A stretch of DNA of 64,000 bases, from NCBI GenBank assembly GCA_017302455.1, contig JAFLDO010000011.1:1-64000 (forward strand), in the 5' to 3' direction. This document shows, piece by piece, positions 16,374 through 25,602 of the stretch; positions within the stretch are counted from its first letter, which is position 1, and each line of letters starts with the position of its first letter. The notes beneath the pieces were generated by a model that saw nothing but the letters and a program-made list of their open reading frames with translations, was not told the DNA's origin and made no database searches. This DNA comes from Accumulibacter sp. (GTDB lineage Bacteria; Pseudomonadota; Gammaproteobacteria; Burkholderiales; Rhodocyclaceae). The position numbers and the translations under genes were made by a program.

Positions 16374-17194
16374 GCGGGGACACTGTATTTCTCGACGAGC
16401 CGTTTCGCTCGTTGTGGTCGGGGAAGGATCCCTTCGCCGCTGTCGAAGCGCTCGCTGGCGAGGTGTTCCGTGAGCTGGAGGGGCGCCGGACGCTGCGTAC
16501 CGAAGTGGCGGGGCGCGCTTACTTCGTGAAGATCCATCGCGGCATTGGCTGGGCCGAGATCGTCAAGAATCTCGTCTCGCTGCGCCTGCCGGTACTCGGT
16601 GCGCAGGACGAGTGGCGGGCGATCCGGCGCTTGACCGACGTCGGCGTCGACACCATGCGCACGGTTGCCTTCGGCCAGCAAGGCGCCAACCCAGCGCGCC
16701 AGCGTTCATTCATCGTGACCGAAGAGCTGGCGCCGACCGTCAGTCTGGAGGATTACTGCAGCGACTGGGCGACCCATCCTCCTCCGATCCTGCTGAAACG
16801 TGCGCTGATCGCCCGCGTCGCTTGGACGGCAAGAACCATGCACACGGCGGGGGTCAACCATCGGGACTTCTACATCTGTCATTTTCTTGTCCATCTTGAT
16901 CCGCCACCAACGACGGATCGGCTCAAACTGTCGCTGATCGACCTCCATCGTGCCCAGGTCAGGCCGACGACACCCCGGCGCTGGCGCGACAAGGATCTGG
17001 CCGCCCTCCATTTTTCGGCGCTTGACATCGGCCTGACCCGGCGTGACCTGCTGCGCTTCCTGGTTGCCTATTTTGGCTATCCGCTGCGGCGGGTCGTAAG
17101 TGAGGAGGCAGCCTTGCTGGCTCATCTGGCGAACGAGGCGCGGCAGTTGCAGGCGCGCTTCGTTCGCAAGGTTGCGCAAGGCGAGATGACGTGA
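16370..17194 (+). CDS. waaP: WaaP/RfaP LPS core heptose kinase
   Basis: 274 residues, GTG start overlapping the waaG stop. Kinase-like fold features: Lys in YFVKIHRGIGW (about residue 50), hinge ELAPTVSLEDY, catalytic loop VNHRDFYICHFL with the essential Asp (about 165-176) and LSLIDLHRAQ (about 187-196) as the metal-binding Asp. These match WaaP, which phosphorylates heptose I of the inner core and strengthens the outer membrane. Cys in YICHFL is also typical of the WaaP group. Confidence 0.92.
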   Translation: MSGDTVFLDEPFRSLWSGKDPFAAVEALAGEVFRELEGRRTLRTEVAGRAYFVKIHRGIGWAEIVKNLVSLRLPVLGAQDEWRAIRRLTDVGVDTMRTVAFGQQGANPARQRSFIVTEELAPTVSLEDYCSDWATHPPPILLKRALIARVAWTARTMHTAGVNHRDFYICHFLVHLDPPPTTDRLKLSLIDLHRAQVRPTTPRRWRDKDLAALHFSALDIGLTRRDLLRFLVAYFGYPLRRVVSEEAALLAHLANEARQLQARFVRKVAQGEMT

Positions 17195-17249
17195 GGTGTC
17201 GGTGGTGCACTGCGCACGCCTTGGATGACGGCCCCCTGGGCGGCGGACG

Positions 17250-18686
17250 ATGACGTCCCCCAAGCCGACCTCTGCCGCGGAATTGCGTACGGCCGGCCGC
17301 CATCCAGCGCTGCCGTTTCGCGTCTTCCTGGTCGATGGTCGCGAGCTCAGCATGCTGAGTCTGTTGCGCGTCTTGCCAGGAAAGCGAATTGTCGGCGAGG
17401 CGCAGCTGGACGGTTGCCGGGTGTTGGCCAAGCTCTTCATCGGGACGCGCGGCGAAAGGCACTGGCGGCAGGAATGTGCCGGTCTCGCGGCTCTCGCCGA
17501 GGCTGGCGTCGCGACTCCGCCGCTGGTTGCTGCCGTGGCCATGGCCGGCGGTGGCTACGCGCTGATGACCGCCTTTCTCGATCGTGCAGAAGATCTCGCT
17601 GAATGCTGGGCACGCGTGACTCGGCGAGCGCCTGGTGATGGCGAGGCACTTGCGGTCCTGGCTCCCGCCCTGAGCTTGCTCGGTAGACTGCACGCCGCCG
17701 GGCTGGTCCAGGAGGATCTGCACCTGGGCAATTTCCTCCGTCATGACGGCAGCGTGTTCCTTGTCGACGGCGACGGGGTGCGCGTCCTCACGCATGGGCA
17801 AGCTGTGCCGCGTGCGCGCGCCTGCGCCAACCTGGCAGTTCTGCTTGCGCAGTTGCCGCCGGTCTGGGATCGGCAGATGGCGGCGCTGCTGCCTGCGTAC
17901 ATCGCTGGCTCGGGGACGTCCCCACCCGACTTGCCGGCATTGGCCGAGCAGGTCGCGCGTGTCAGGGCATGGCGTCTGGGTGACTTTCTGGCGAAGAGCA
18001 TTCGTGACTGCACGCTCTTCGCCGTCGAGCGAAGTGCTACCCGTTTCAGCGCCGTGGTGCGCGCGCAGGCAGAGCCGCTGGCCTCCCTGCTGGCAGCGCC
18101 GGATTGCGCCATCGATGCGGGCTCGCGCCTGAAGGACGGTGGTACCACGACGGTCGCCCGCGTGGTCGCCGCGGGTCGCGTTCTGCTCATCAAGCGCTAC
18201 AATCTCAAGGACTTGCGTCACGCCTTCGGTCGCCTGTGGCGCCCCAGTCGTGCCTGGCATTCGTGGCGTGAAGCGCACCGGCTGCGCTTTCTCGGCATCG
18301 CCACTCCCGAGCCGCTGGCCCTGATCGAGGAGCGCGTCGGCCCGCTGCGCCGACGCGCCTGGTTGATCAGCGAGTTCTGCGCCGGGCCGAGTCTGCTGAG
18401 CCATCTGGCCGCCGATCGCGAACCGTCCGAGGACGAGGCGACGGCGATTCTGGCCCTGTTCGAGTCGATGTGTCGGCAGCGCATCAGCCACGGTGATCTC
18501 AAGGCGACGAATCTGCTCTGGGATGCCGGCCAGGTAATGGTGATCGATCTGGATGCCGTCGTGCAGCATCGATCGGCCGCGGCGCACGCGCGCGCCTGGC
18601 GGCGCGATCGCGCCCGACTGCTGCGCAACTGGCCAGCCGGTTCGCTGCTGCATCGCTGGCTGGACCAGCACTTGCCAGCCGCTTGA
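17250..18686 (+). CDS. tandem double-domain LPS kinase-like protein
   Basis: 478 residues containing two lipopolysaccharide-kinase-like domains in series. Domain 1 (about 20-245): putative ATP-binding Lys61 in VLAKLF, catalytic-loop VQEDLHLGNF (Asp156, Asn161) and LVDGDG (171-176). Domain 2 (about 265-478): Lys315 in LLIKRY, SHGDLKATNLL (Asp416, Asn421) and VIDLDAV (433-435). Each has the Asp, Asn and Asp expected of an active kinase, so neither is obviously a pseudokinase. ATG 17250 is a reasonable start, 56 bp after waaP. By context it phosphorylates heptose or Kdo of the LPS core; the two domains may serve two sites. Single-domain relatives (WaaP, WaaY, KdkA) have about 230-280 residues. 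Confidence 0.83.
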   Translation: MTSPKPTSAAELRTAGRHPALPFRVFLVDGRELSMLSLLRVLPGKRIVGEAQLDGCRVLAKLFIGTRGERHWRQECAGLAALAEAGVATPPLVAAVAMAGGGYALMTAFLDRAEDLAECWARVTRRAPGDGEALAVLAPALSLLGRLHAAGLVQEDLHLGNFLRHDGSVFLVDGDGVRVLTHGQAVPRARACANLAVLLAQLPPVWDRQMAALLPAYIAGSGTSPPDLPALAEQVARVRAWRLGDFLAKSIRDCTLFAVERSATRFSAVVRAQAEPLASLLAAPDCAIDAGSRLKDGGTTTVARVVAAGRVLLIKRYNLKDLRHAFGRLWRPSRAWHSWREAHRLRFLGIATPEPLALIEERVGPLRRRAWLISEFCAGPSLLSHLAADREPSEDEATAILALFESMCRQRISHGDLKATNLLWDAGQVMVIDLDAVVQHRSAAAHARAWRRDRARLLRNWPAGSLLHRWLDQHLPAA

Positions 18687-18729
18687 GGAGCACCGTCGCT
18701 GCCGCCACTTCTGGCGGCGCGCGCTTCGC

Positions 18730-20532
18730 TCAGTCCGTGGTGCTGGCTGTCTGCTCGCTGAACTGCATCGCGTGCAGTCGGGCGTAATGGCCGTTGCCGG
18801 CCAGAAGTTCGGCGTGGCTGCCGCGTTCGACGATGCATCCCTGATCCATGACGAGGATCTGGTCGGCCCTTTCGATCGTCGACAGACGGTGGGCGATGAC
18901 CAGCGTCGTCCGCCCGGCCACGACATGATCGAGCGCGCCCTGGATGTGGCGTTCGGATTCGCTGTCGAGCGCCGACGTCGCCTCGTCGAGAATCAGGATC
19001 GGCGCGTCCTTGAGCAGCGCCCGGGCAATGGCCAGTCGCTGACGCTGCCCCCCCGAGAGCATCACGCCGTTTTCGCCGACCAGCGTCTCGAAACCGTTCG
19101 CCAGCTGGTCGATGAACTCGCGCGCGCATGCTGCCTCGGCCGCCTGTTCGATTGCCGCCCGCGGTGCCGTGGCCAGGTCGCCGTAGGCAATGTTGCTCGC
19201 CACCGTGTCGTTGAACAGAACGACCTGTTGGGTGACCAGGGCGATGTGGCGGCGTAGGTTGCGCAAGGTGTAGTCCCTGACGTCAACCCCGTCGATCAGG
19301 ATTTGGCCTGAGTCGTGCTGATAGAAACGGGCGATCAGGCTGGTCAGCGTCGACTTGCCGCTCCCCGAGCGCCCGACAAGCGCGACCATTTGCCCGGGCT
19401 CTACCGAGAAGCTGACGTGGTCGAGGACGCGCTGGGTGTGCTCCGGATAGGTGAAGGAAAGGTCTCTCACCTCCAGGTGGCCGGTGACACGATCTCTTTC
19501 GACGCTGCCGTGATCCGGCTCCGGAGCTTCATCGAGCTGGGCAAAGATGCTCTCGGCCCCCGCCAGCCCTTTCTGTATGGTCGCGCTGACTTCGGAGAGC
19601 TGACGAATCGGCTTGGGCAGCATGCCGGCGGCGGTGATGTAGGCTACCAGATCGCCGGCCGACGCGTCACCACGCAGCATGAGTACCAGCAGGAGCACAG
19701 CCGCCATGGCGGTGAAGGTGACGAACTGCAGCGCCGGTGTGTACGTGGCGGCGGTCTTGACCATGCGTAACTGCTTGGCCTTGTTCTCCTCGCTCGCCGC
19801 TCGGAAGCGGGCCGATTCATAGTCCTCGCCGCCGAAACTGCGTACCACCCGGTAGCCCTGGATGGTCTCCGACGCGACATGTGTCAGGTCGCCCATCGTT
19901 GCCTGTATCTTCCGACTTTGTCGGCGAAACTTGCGGCTGGCGTGGCTCACCATCAGACCGATGACCGGCAGGATGGCGACCATGACCAGGGTGAGTCGCC
20001 AGTTCATCCAGAGCAGATAGCCGAACAGGAAGACGACCGACAATCCTTCCCGGATGACCACCTTGATCGCGTCGGTTGCCGCACCCGTCACCATGGTCAC
20101 GTCGTACGTGATGCGTGAGATGAGGTGCCCCGAATTGTGCTTGTCGAAATAGACATTCGGTAGCCGCAGCAGGCTGTCGAAGAGCGCGCGCCTGAGATCG
20201 TCGATGAGACCGAGAGAGACCTTTGCCAGATAGAAGTTGCCGAGGAACGACCCGATCCCCTGCCAGGTGACAACCAGGACGAGCAGCAGCGGCACGACGT
20301 AGATCAGTTCCAGCGCGCCGACCAGAGGAAGTGCGTGCGGCGTCGTGTCGCTGGTCGCGTTGAGTCCGTCGACGAAATACTTGAGAATGCCCGCCATCAT
20401 CGGCTGCGACGAGGCGAAGATGACGTAGCCCGCGAGGCTGATCGCGAAGAGGCCGGCCAGCGGCCGCAGATAGCCGAGCAGCCGCAAGTAGATGCGCCAC
20501 GAGGAAACGCGAGATTGGCTGGCGGGTGGCAT
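18730..20532 (-). CDS. msbA: lipid A export ATP-binding/permease protein MsbA
   Basis: 600 residues, a half-transporter with six membrane helices (about 15-320) fused to an ATPase. Motifs: Walker A GRSGSGKST (about 384-392), Q-loop VTQQVVLFN, signature LSGGQRQRLAIARAL, Walker B ILILDEATSALD, and switch His in IAHRLS. MsbA flips core-lipid A across the inner membrane. It is convergent with the LPS kinase gene (44 bp between stops). Placement beside LPS core genes supports MsbA over a generic ABC exporter. Confidence 0.93.
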   Translation of the reverse strand: MPPASQSRVSSWRIYLRLLGYLRPLAGLFAISLAGYVIFASSQPMMAGILKYFVDGLNATSDTTPHALPLVGALELIYVVPLLLVLVVTWQGIGSFLGNFYLAKVSLGLIDDLRRALFDSLLRLPNVYFDKHNSGHLISRITYDVTMVTGAATDAIKVVIREGLSVVFLFGYLLWMNWRLTLVMVAILPVIGLMVSHASRKFRRQSRKIQATMGDLTHVASETIQGYRVVRSFGGEDYESARFRAASEENKAKQLRMVKTAATYTPALQFVTFTAMAAVLLLVLMLRGDASAGDLVAYITAAGMLPKPIRQLSEVSATIQKGLAGAESIFAQLDEAPEPDHGSVERDRVTGHLEVRDLSFTYPEHTQRVLDHVSFSVEPGQMVALVGRSGSGKSTLTSLIARFYQHDSGQILIDGVDVRDYTLRNLRRHIALVTQQVVLFNDTVASNIAYGDLATAPRAAIEQAAEAACAREFIDQLANGFETLVGENGVMLSGGQRQRLAIARALLKDAPILILDEATSALDSESERHIQGALDHVVAGRTTLVIAHRLSTIERADQILVMDQGCIVERGSHAELLAGNGHYARLHAMQFSEQTASTTD

Positions 20533-20816
20533 TCTTGGGCGGGCTCTCGCCGAGTTTTCTGACCCCCGAGTTTAACACGCGGTGCTCAACCGCCCGGCCT
20601 GCGCCGCTGGATGCCTGGATGCTCGACATCATCGACGAGGGGCCGGGCAGCTATCGGCCGTAGATCGAGTCATGGTCTCGCCATTACATCCACCACCAGA
20701 AGGTTGCCGCGCGTCCCCTGGCGGTGGGGGGACGCTGCCGACACTCGCCCGCGCGGCGGCACATCCTCCTCATTCGCGATGGCCCGGCAAGGCGAGCCGG
20801 TGTCCATCGCGAGTCT

Positions 20817-21014
20817 TCAATCAAGCTCCGCCGGCGTTCCCTCGTAGCACTCGATCAGGTCCTTCACGCCGCCGCTCTCCGCCGGCACTGGCCCGAGTCT
20901 TGTCTCGAAAACTCCCTTTACCCCGAAGCGAGCCAGCAGAGCCCTGCCTTCTTCATTCTCGGGTTCGATGCGCAGCGCGCAATCGTCGCCCTCGACCACC
21001 ATCAGCACTTTCAT
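20817..21014 (-). CDS. small acidic hypothetical protein
   Basis: 65 residues from ATG 21014, which has GGAGG five bases upstream. The sequence (MKVLMVVEGDDCALRIEPENEE at the start, quoted in part) is acidic and has a protein-like composition with alternating hydrophobic residues, but I recognise no family. It sits alone between msbA and mrcA, with about 285 bp of featureless sequence on either side. Confidence 0.55.
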   Translation of the reverse strand: MKVLMVVEGDDCALRIEPENEEGRALLARFGVKGVFETRLGPVPAESGGVKDLIECYEGTPAELD

Positions 21015-21296
21015 TTCAGCCTCCATGTACGCCCAACTATCGTGTCAGGCAGACGGACCAGATGCCCCAGCGCCTTGTCAGCCGGCCCGGCGCCCGCTGT
21101 TGGCGCCCAGGTCGAGGGTCGCCAGCCGTAGACGGACTGGTGACCTCTGAAACGAAGTGTCGATCGAATACCCGGCCGACGGAAGGAACAAATGCACACC
21201 GCATGCGTCACCGTCGGCATGCTTTTGTCGTCGGCGTGCGGAAGTCGGCTGGGCAGGTGTGAAACGCGGGGAGCCTGCCTCGGCGTGGACCGGAGT

Positions 21297-23591
21297 TCAG
21301 TCCTCGGGTTTGACGGTTTCGTCCAGCGGTGGCGACGGCGCCAGTTCGGCAGGAGCGTTTTCCCGGTAGAACACCTCCTCGCTCGGACCCTTCCCGGGGC
21401 CTGGCGAGGCAACCGTTACAAGGCCCTCGGGAGCCGGGAGAAACGACTCCGGAACATCCTTGAGGACCTTGGCCATATAGGCAATCCATGTGGGCAGGGC
21501 CGCCGTGCCTCCGGTCTCGCCAGCGCCCAGGTTCTTCGGCTGATCGAAGCCGATCCACGAGCAGCCGACGACCGTTTGCTGGTAACCGCAAAACCAGGCG
21601 TCTACGTGCTCGTTCGTGGTTCCCGTCTTGCCCGCAAGATCCTTACGCTTGAGTGTTGCCGAAGCACGCGCCGCCGTGCCGTAGATGGTGACGTCGCGCA
21701 GCATGCTGTCCATCAGGTAGGCGTTGCGCGGGTCGATGGCGCGCAGGGTTTCGTCGCCGGCAGTGATGGGCTCTGCGCGAGCCAGTACCTGTCTCTTGTC
21801 GTCCTGGATCTCGCTGACGATGTAAGGTCGAACACGGTAGCCGCCGTTGGCAAAAACCGCATAGGCGGTAACCATCTGCCAGGGGGTGACCGAGCCGGCG
21901 CCAAGGGCCATGGTGAGATACGGCGGGTGTTTGCTGGCATCAAAGCCGAAACGGGTGACATAGTCCTGCACAAAGCGCACGCCGCTCGCCTGCAGGAGGC
22001 GAATCGAAACCATGTTCTTGGACTTGGCCAGCGCGGTGCGCATGCGCATCGGGCCCTCGTACTTCCCATCGTAGTTCTTCGGCTCCCACGCCTGACTACC
22101 GGTTACCGCCGCCGGAAAGCTGATCGGCTCGTCGTTGATGACCGAGGCTGGAGTGAAACCCTTCTCGAGCGCGCCGGAGTAGATGAAGGGCTTGAAGCTC
22201 GAACCGGGTTGCCGCCAGGCCTGAGTCGCGTGGTTGAACTGGCTGTGGTTGAAATCGAAACCGCCAACCAGGGCGCGGATCGCCCCGTCATGGGGATCCG
22301 CGGCAATGAAAGCCGCTTCCGCCTCCGGCATCTGCACTATCCGCCAGGTGCTCTTGTCGTCGCTCTGGATGCGAATGACCGCGCCGCGGCGGAGCCGCTT
22401 GTTCGCTGGTGCCTTCTCGTCGATCATGCGTGCGGCAAACTTCAGACCGTCGCCGCTGATGGTGACGACTTCGCCACCGCGTCGGTAGGCACGAATCTTC
22501 TTGCTGTCGGCTTGCAGGACTATCGCCGGATGCAGGTCCTCGGCATCGTGGAAATCCTGCAGCAGTTCGTCGAGGGCGTCGTCCTGCTCGGACTTGATGT
22601 CGCCTACATCGACGTAGGCCTCGGCACCGCGGTATCCGTGCCGCCGGTCATAGTCCATGACGCCCCGGCGCAGGGCGGCGTAGGCCGTTTCCTGATCGTC
22701 CTTGACGATCGTCGTGTATACCCGCAGGCCGCGGGTATACACGTCATCAGGGAAACGCTCGGCGGCAATCTGGCGCGCCATCTCGGTAACGAACTCGGCG
22801 TGAACGGGCGCTTCATTGACGTCGCGTTTGATCACCAGTGCTTGCTGAAGTGCTGCTTCATACTGCGCGTCGCTGATGAAACCGAGTTCGCTCATTCTGC
22901 GCAGCACGTACTGCTGGCGCACCCGTGCACGTTTCGGGTTGACCACCGGGTTGTACGCAGACGGTGCCTTCGGCAGTCCGGCGAGCATTGCCGCTTCGGC
23001 GAGCGTCAGCTCGGCCAACGGTTTGCTGAAGTAGGTCTGGGCTGCGGCCGCGAAGCCGTAGGCACGCTGCCCAAGGAATATCTGGTTGATGTAAAGCTCC
23101 AAGATTTGGTCCTTGCTGAGATTGCTCTCGATCTTGAAGGACAGGAGCGCTTCGTAGAGTTTGCGCGTATAGGTTTTCTCCGAAGAGAGGAAGAAGTTCT
23201 TGGCCACTTGTTGGGTAATGGTCGACGCGCCCTGACGCTTGCCGCCGCCCAGCAGGTTGGCGTGCAGTGCCCGCAGAACGCCCAGCGTGTCGACGCCGCC
23301 GTGCTGATAGAAGCGCTCGTCCTCGGCGGCCAGGATGGCCTGCTTCATGATGGGCGGCACGTCCTGGATGTTGACGATGGCCCGGCGCTCTTCGCCGAAC
23401 TCGCCAATCAGATAACCGTCGGCGGTGTAGACCCGCAGCGGAACCTTTGGTCGATAGTCGGTAAGAATCTCCAGCGACGGCAGGTTCGGGTAGGTCAGGC
23501 TGAGGACCACAGCCGCCAGGGCAATGGCCATAGCGGTGAGGCCGACAAGAAAGACAATCGGATAGAGGAACCAACGAAGGGCAGTAGGCAA
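21297..23591 (-). CDS. mrcA: penicillin-binding protein 1A (bifunctional transglycosylase/transpeptidase)
   Basis: About 764 residues. N-terminal membrane anchor (WFLYPIVFLVGLTAMAIALA), then the glycosyltransferase-51 domain (AAEDERFYQHGG, GASTITQQVAKN), an OB-like insert, and the transpeptidase domain with Ser nucleophile in SSFKPF, the SKN triad and KTGTT. It polymerises and crosslinks peptidoglycan in the periplasm. The N-terminus is uncertain: no ATG fits, so I chose TTG 23591 because the TATAAT-like -10 at 23630-23625 would give a 26-base leader; TTG 23615 is the alternative. Divergent from pilM, a common proteobacterial arrangement. Confidence 0.92.
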   Translation of the reverse strand: MPTALRWFLYPIVFLVGLTAMAIALAAVVLSLTYPNLPSLEILTDYRPKVPLRVYTADGYLIGEFGEERRAIVNIQDVPPIMKQAILAAEDERFYQHGGVDTLGVLRALHANLLGGGKRQGASTITQQVAKNFFLSSEKTYTRKLYEALLSFKIESNLSKDQILELYINQIFLGQRAYGFAAAAQTYFSKPLAELTLAEAAMLAGLPKAPSAYNPVVNPKRARVRQQYVLRRMSELGFISDAQYEAALQQALVIKRDVNEAPVHAEFVTEMARQIAAERFPDDVYTRGLRVYTTIVKDDQETAYAALRRGVMDYDRRHGYRGAEAYVDVGDIKSEQDDALDELLQDFHDAEDLHPAIVLQADSKKIRAYRRGGEVVTISGDGLKFAARMIDEKAPANKRLRRGAVIRIQSDDKSTWRIVQMPEAEAAFIAADPHDGAIRALVGGFDFNHSQFNHATQAWRQPGSSFKPFIYSGALEKGFTPASVINDEPISFPAAVTGSQAWEPKNYDGKYEGPMRMRTALAKSKNMVSIRLLQASGVRFVQDYVTRFGFDASKHPPYLTMALGAGSVTPWQMVTAYAVFANGGYRVRPYIVSEIQDDKRQVLARAEPITAGDETLRAIDPRNAYLMDSMLRDVTIYGTAARASATLKRKDLAGKTGTTNEHVDAWFCGYQQTVVGCSWIGFDQPKNLGAGETGGTAALPTWIAYMAKVLKDVPESFLPAPEGLVTVASPGPGKGPSEEVFYRENAPAELAPSPPLDETVKPED

Positions 23592-23624
23592 CAGCTTGTC
23601 CGGGAAGAGTAGCAAATACCTACT

Positions 23625-23630
23625 ATTATA
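23625..23630 (-). promoter_or_regulatory. probable -10 element of the mrcA promoter
   Basis: TATAAT on the minus strand, 34 bases before TTG 23591. No good -35 hexamer is seen 16-18 bases upstream, so the call rests on the -10 and on position alone. Confidence 0.4.
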
Positions 23631-23956
23631 TTGGTGCGGCCACGAAAAGACGCGAACAGCAAGCGACCGACGGCCGTGTTGTTCCTCGGTGGCCGTGGCC
23701 AAGGCCACCACGGATTTTCCGACGGATCGGCAGCGGCTTGGCGCCACCATGTCAGCGGGGTGCGCGAGCCTTGGCCGAGTTGAATCCACGACGTCTGTCA
23801 CCCTGTCTGATTCTGATGACGCTACGCCGGGAGTTCGCAGTGAACCCGGAGAAATTGCTTTACACGCCGGAAGCTTGTTGCTAGCATCTAAAGTAGAATA
23901 TCTATAAGTACGCTAACTACAAATTATTGAAGGGTTTTTTGGCGAGGGGTGGCGAT
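23631..23956. other. divergent intergenic region between mrcA and pilM
   Basis: About 325 bp with no gene. It holds a 7-bp inverted repeat, GGTGGCC with GGCCACC, near 23691-23712, and an AT-rich stretch from 23850 to 23935 that carries the likely pilM promoter. The inverted repeat could be an operator or a hairpin; nothing in the sequence decides. Confidence 0.5.
23859..23887 (+). promoter_or_regulatory. candidate sigma70 promoter of pilMNOPQ
   Basis: TTTACA (23859-23864), 17-bp spacer, TAGCAT (23882-23887), about 65 bases before the pilM start. A TATAAG at 23903-23908 is an alternative -10 in the same AT-rich patch. Confidence 0.4.
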
Positions 23957-25036
23957 TTGACGTTGGATCTTTCGATCTTTAATCCCAAGGCGCGCTCGCT
24001 GATTGGTCTCGACATCAGTTCATCGTCGGTCAAGATGGTCGAGCTGGGGAGCGACGGTAGAGGGGCGTACCGCGTCGAACGCTACGCGATCGAGACGTTG
24101 CCGAGGGATGTGGTTTCAGACGGAAACATCGTCAACCTCGAGGCGGCTGCGGAGTCCGTGAGGCGTGCGTGGAAGAAGCTGGCGACGTCGACAAGGCAGG
24201 TCGCCATCGCGCTGCCGGCATCGCATGTCATTACCAAGAAGATCATCGTTGCTGCGGGGCAGCGCGAGGAGGACCTGGAGGTGCTGGTTGAGTCCGAAGC
24301 CAACCAGTACATTCCGTTTCCTCTCGAGGAGGTCAACCTGGATTTTCAGGTGGTCGGTCCGGCGCCCTCTTCTCCCGACGAAATCGAGGTGCTGATCGCT
24401 GCGTCTCGAAAGGAGAAGGTCGAAGACCGTGTGGCGGTGGCTGAGTCGGCTGGACTCAAGCCAGTCGTGCTCGATGTGGAGTCGTACGCGGTCCTGTCGG
24501 CTTTCGACCTGGTGCAGAAGCACCTTCCCGATGGCGGAAAGGGGCAAATCGTGGCCCTCGTCGACGTCGGCGCCAACGTGATGAACCTGACGGTGCTGCG
24601 TAACGGCCAACAGGTTTACGCTGGTGAGCAGGCCTTCGGCGGCAACCAGTTGACGCAGGATATCGCGCGCCTGTTCTCGATGAGTTTCGAGGAAGCTGAA
24701 GGAGAGAAGCGCCGCAACACGCTGCCGGAGAGATACGAAAGCGAACTCCAGCGGCCCTTCATCGAGGCGCTCGCTCTGGAACTGTCCCGCGCGCTGCAGT
24801 TCTTCTTTACCTCGACCCAGTTCAACCAGATCAACCACATCGTTCTGGCGGGTGGCTGCGCAGTCATTCCCGGCGTCGACGAAGCCGTCGCCGGCCGCAC
24901 CCAGATCAACACGATCATTGCCAATCCCTTTATCGGCATGCTGCTTTCCGAACGCGTGCGCGAGAAAAGCCTCCAGGCAGATGCTTCGTCGCTCATGGTT
25001 GCCTGCGGTCTGGCGCTGCGGAGGTTCGACGAATGA
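23957..25036 (+). CDS. pilM: type IV pilus assembly protein PilM
   Basis: 359 residues of actin-like fold from TTG 23957, which has GAGGGG seven bases upstream; a second TTG at 23927 lacks this. The N-terminal SLIGLDISSSSVKMVEL carries the phosphate-1 loop, and IVALVDVGANVMNLTVL the phosphate-2 region, typical of PilM. The cytosolic protein binds the PilN N-terminus and connects the pilus motor to the inner-membrane platform. The stop overlaps the pilN start. Confidence 0.93.
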   Translation: MTLDLSIFNPKARSLIGLDISSSSVKMVELGSDGRGAYRVERYAIETLPRDVVSDGNIVNLEAAAESVRRAWKKLATSTRQVAIALPASHVITKKIIVAAGQREEDLEVLVESEANQYIPFPLEEVNLDFQVVGPAPSSPDEIEVLIAASRKEKVEDRVAVAESAGLKPVVLDVESYAVLSAFDLVQKHLPDGGKGQIVALVDVGANVMNLTVLRNGQQVYAGEQAFGGNQLTQDIARLFSMSFEEAEGEKRRNTLPERYESELQRPFIEALALELSRALQFFFTSTQFNQINHIVLAGGCAVIPGVDEAVAGRTQINTIIANPFIGMLLSERVREKSLQADASSLMVACGLALRRFDE

Positions 25037-25602
25037 TACGTATCAATCTTCTGCCGCATCGGGAAGAGAAACGCAGGGCGCGACGGCAACAGTTCTACGC
25101 CTTGTTCGGGCTGGTTTCGGTGCTCGCCGGACTGCTTGTTTTTCTGGTTTATTCGATAATCGGCGGCTATATCTCGGCGCAGGATGCCAAGAACGAGTTT
25201 CTTCAAAAGGAAATTGCCGTACTTGACAAACAGATCGACCAGATCAAGAGGTTGAAGGAGCAGAGCCAGGCACTGATGGAGCGCAAACGCGTGATCGAGT
25301 CCTTGCAGCGTGATCGCGCGGAGGCGGTGCGCCTGCTGAGCGAGCTGGCCAAGCAGATGCCCGAAGGCGTCTTCATCCGCTCGCTCAAACAGGAGGGCCA
25401 GCGACTCAGCCTCGGCGGTTACGCGCAGTCGGGTGCCCGGGTATCGACGCTAATGCGCAACATTGAGGCATCGCCATGGCTGGAAAAGCCGCAGTTGGTC
25501 GAGATCAAGGCGGTAATGCTTGACAAACGTCGCCTGAATGAATTCAGCATGAATGCGTCGCTCAAGCGGGCCGCTCCTGTCGCACAGGGAGGGAAGAAAT
25601 GA
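25033..25602 (+). CDS. pilN: type IV pilus assembly protein PilN
   Basis: 189 residues. Begins MIRINLLPHREEKR, the conserved INLLP motif that docks into PilM, then one membrane helix (about 22-43), a coiled-coil stretch (about 50-95) and a small ferredoxin-like periplasmic domain. Forms the alignment subcomplex with PilO. Overlaps pilM and pilO by 4 bp each. Confidence 0.93.
   Translation: MIRINLLPHREEKRRARRQQFYALFGLVSVLAGLLVFLVYSIIGGYISAQDAKNEFLQKEIAVLDKQIDQIKRLKEQSQALMERKRVIESLQRDRAEAVRLLSELAKQMPEGVFIRSLKQEGQRLSLGGYAQSGARVSTLMRNIEASPWLEKPQLVEIKAVMLDKRRLNEFSMNASLKRAAPVAQGGKK

Noticed and set aside
21192-23612. An 806-codon open frame on the plus strand opposite mrcA.
   Set aside because: It is the antisense shadow of a PBP1A gene with all catalytic motifs in place. 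High GC removes stop codons in one antisense frame; the shadow translation has no family likeness or ribosome site.
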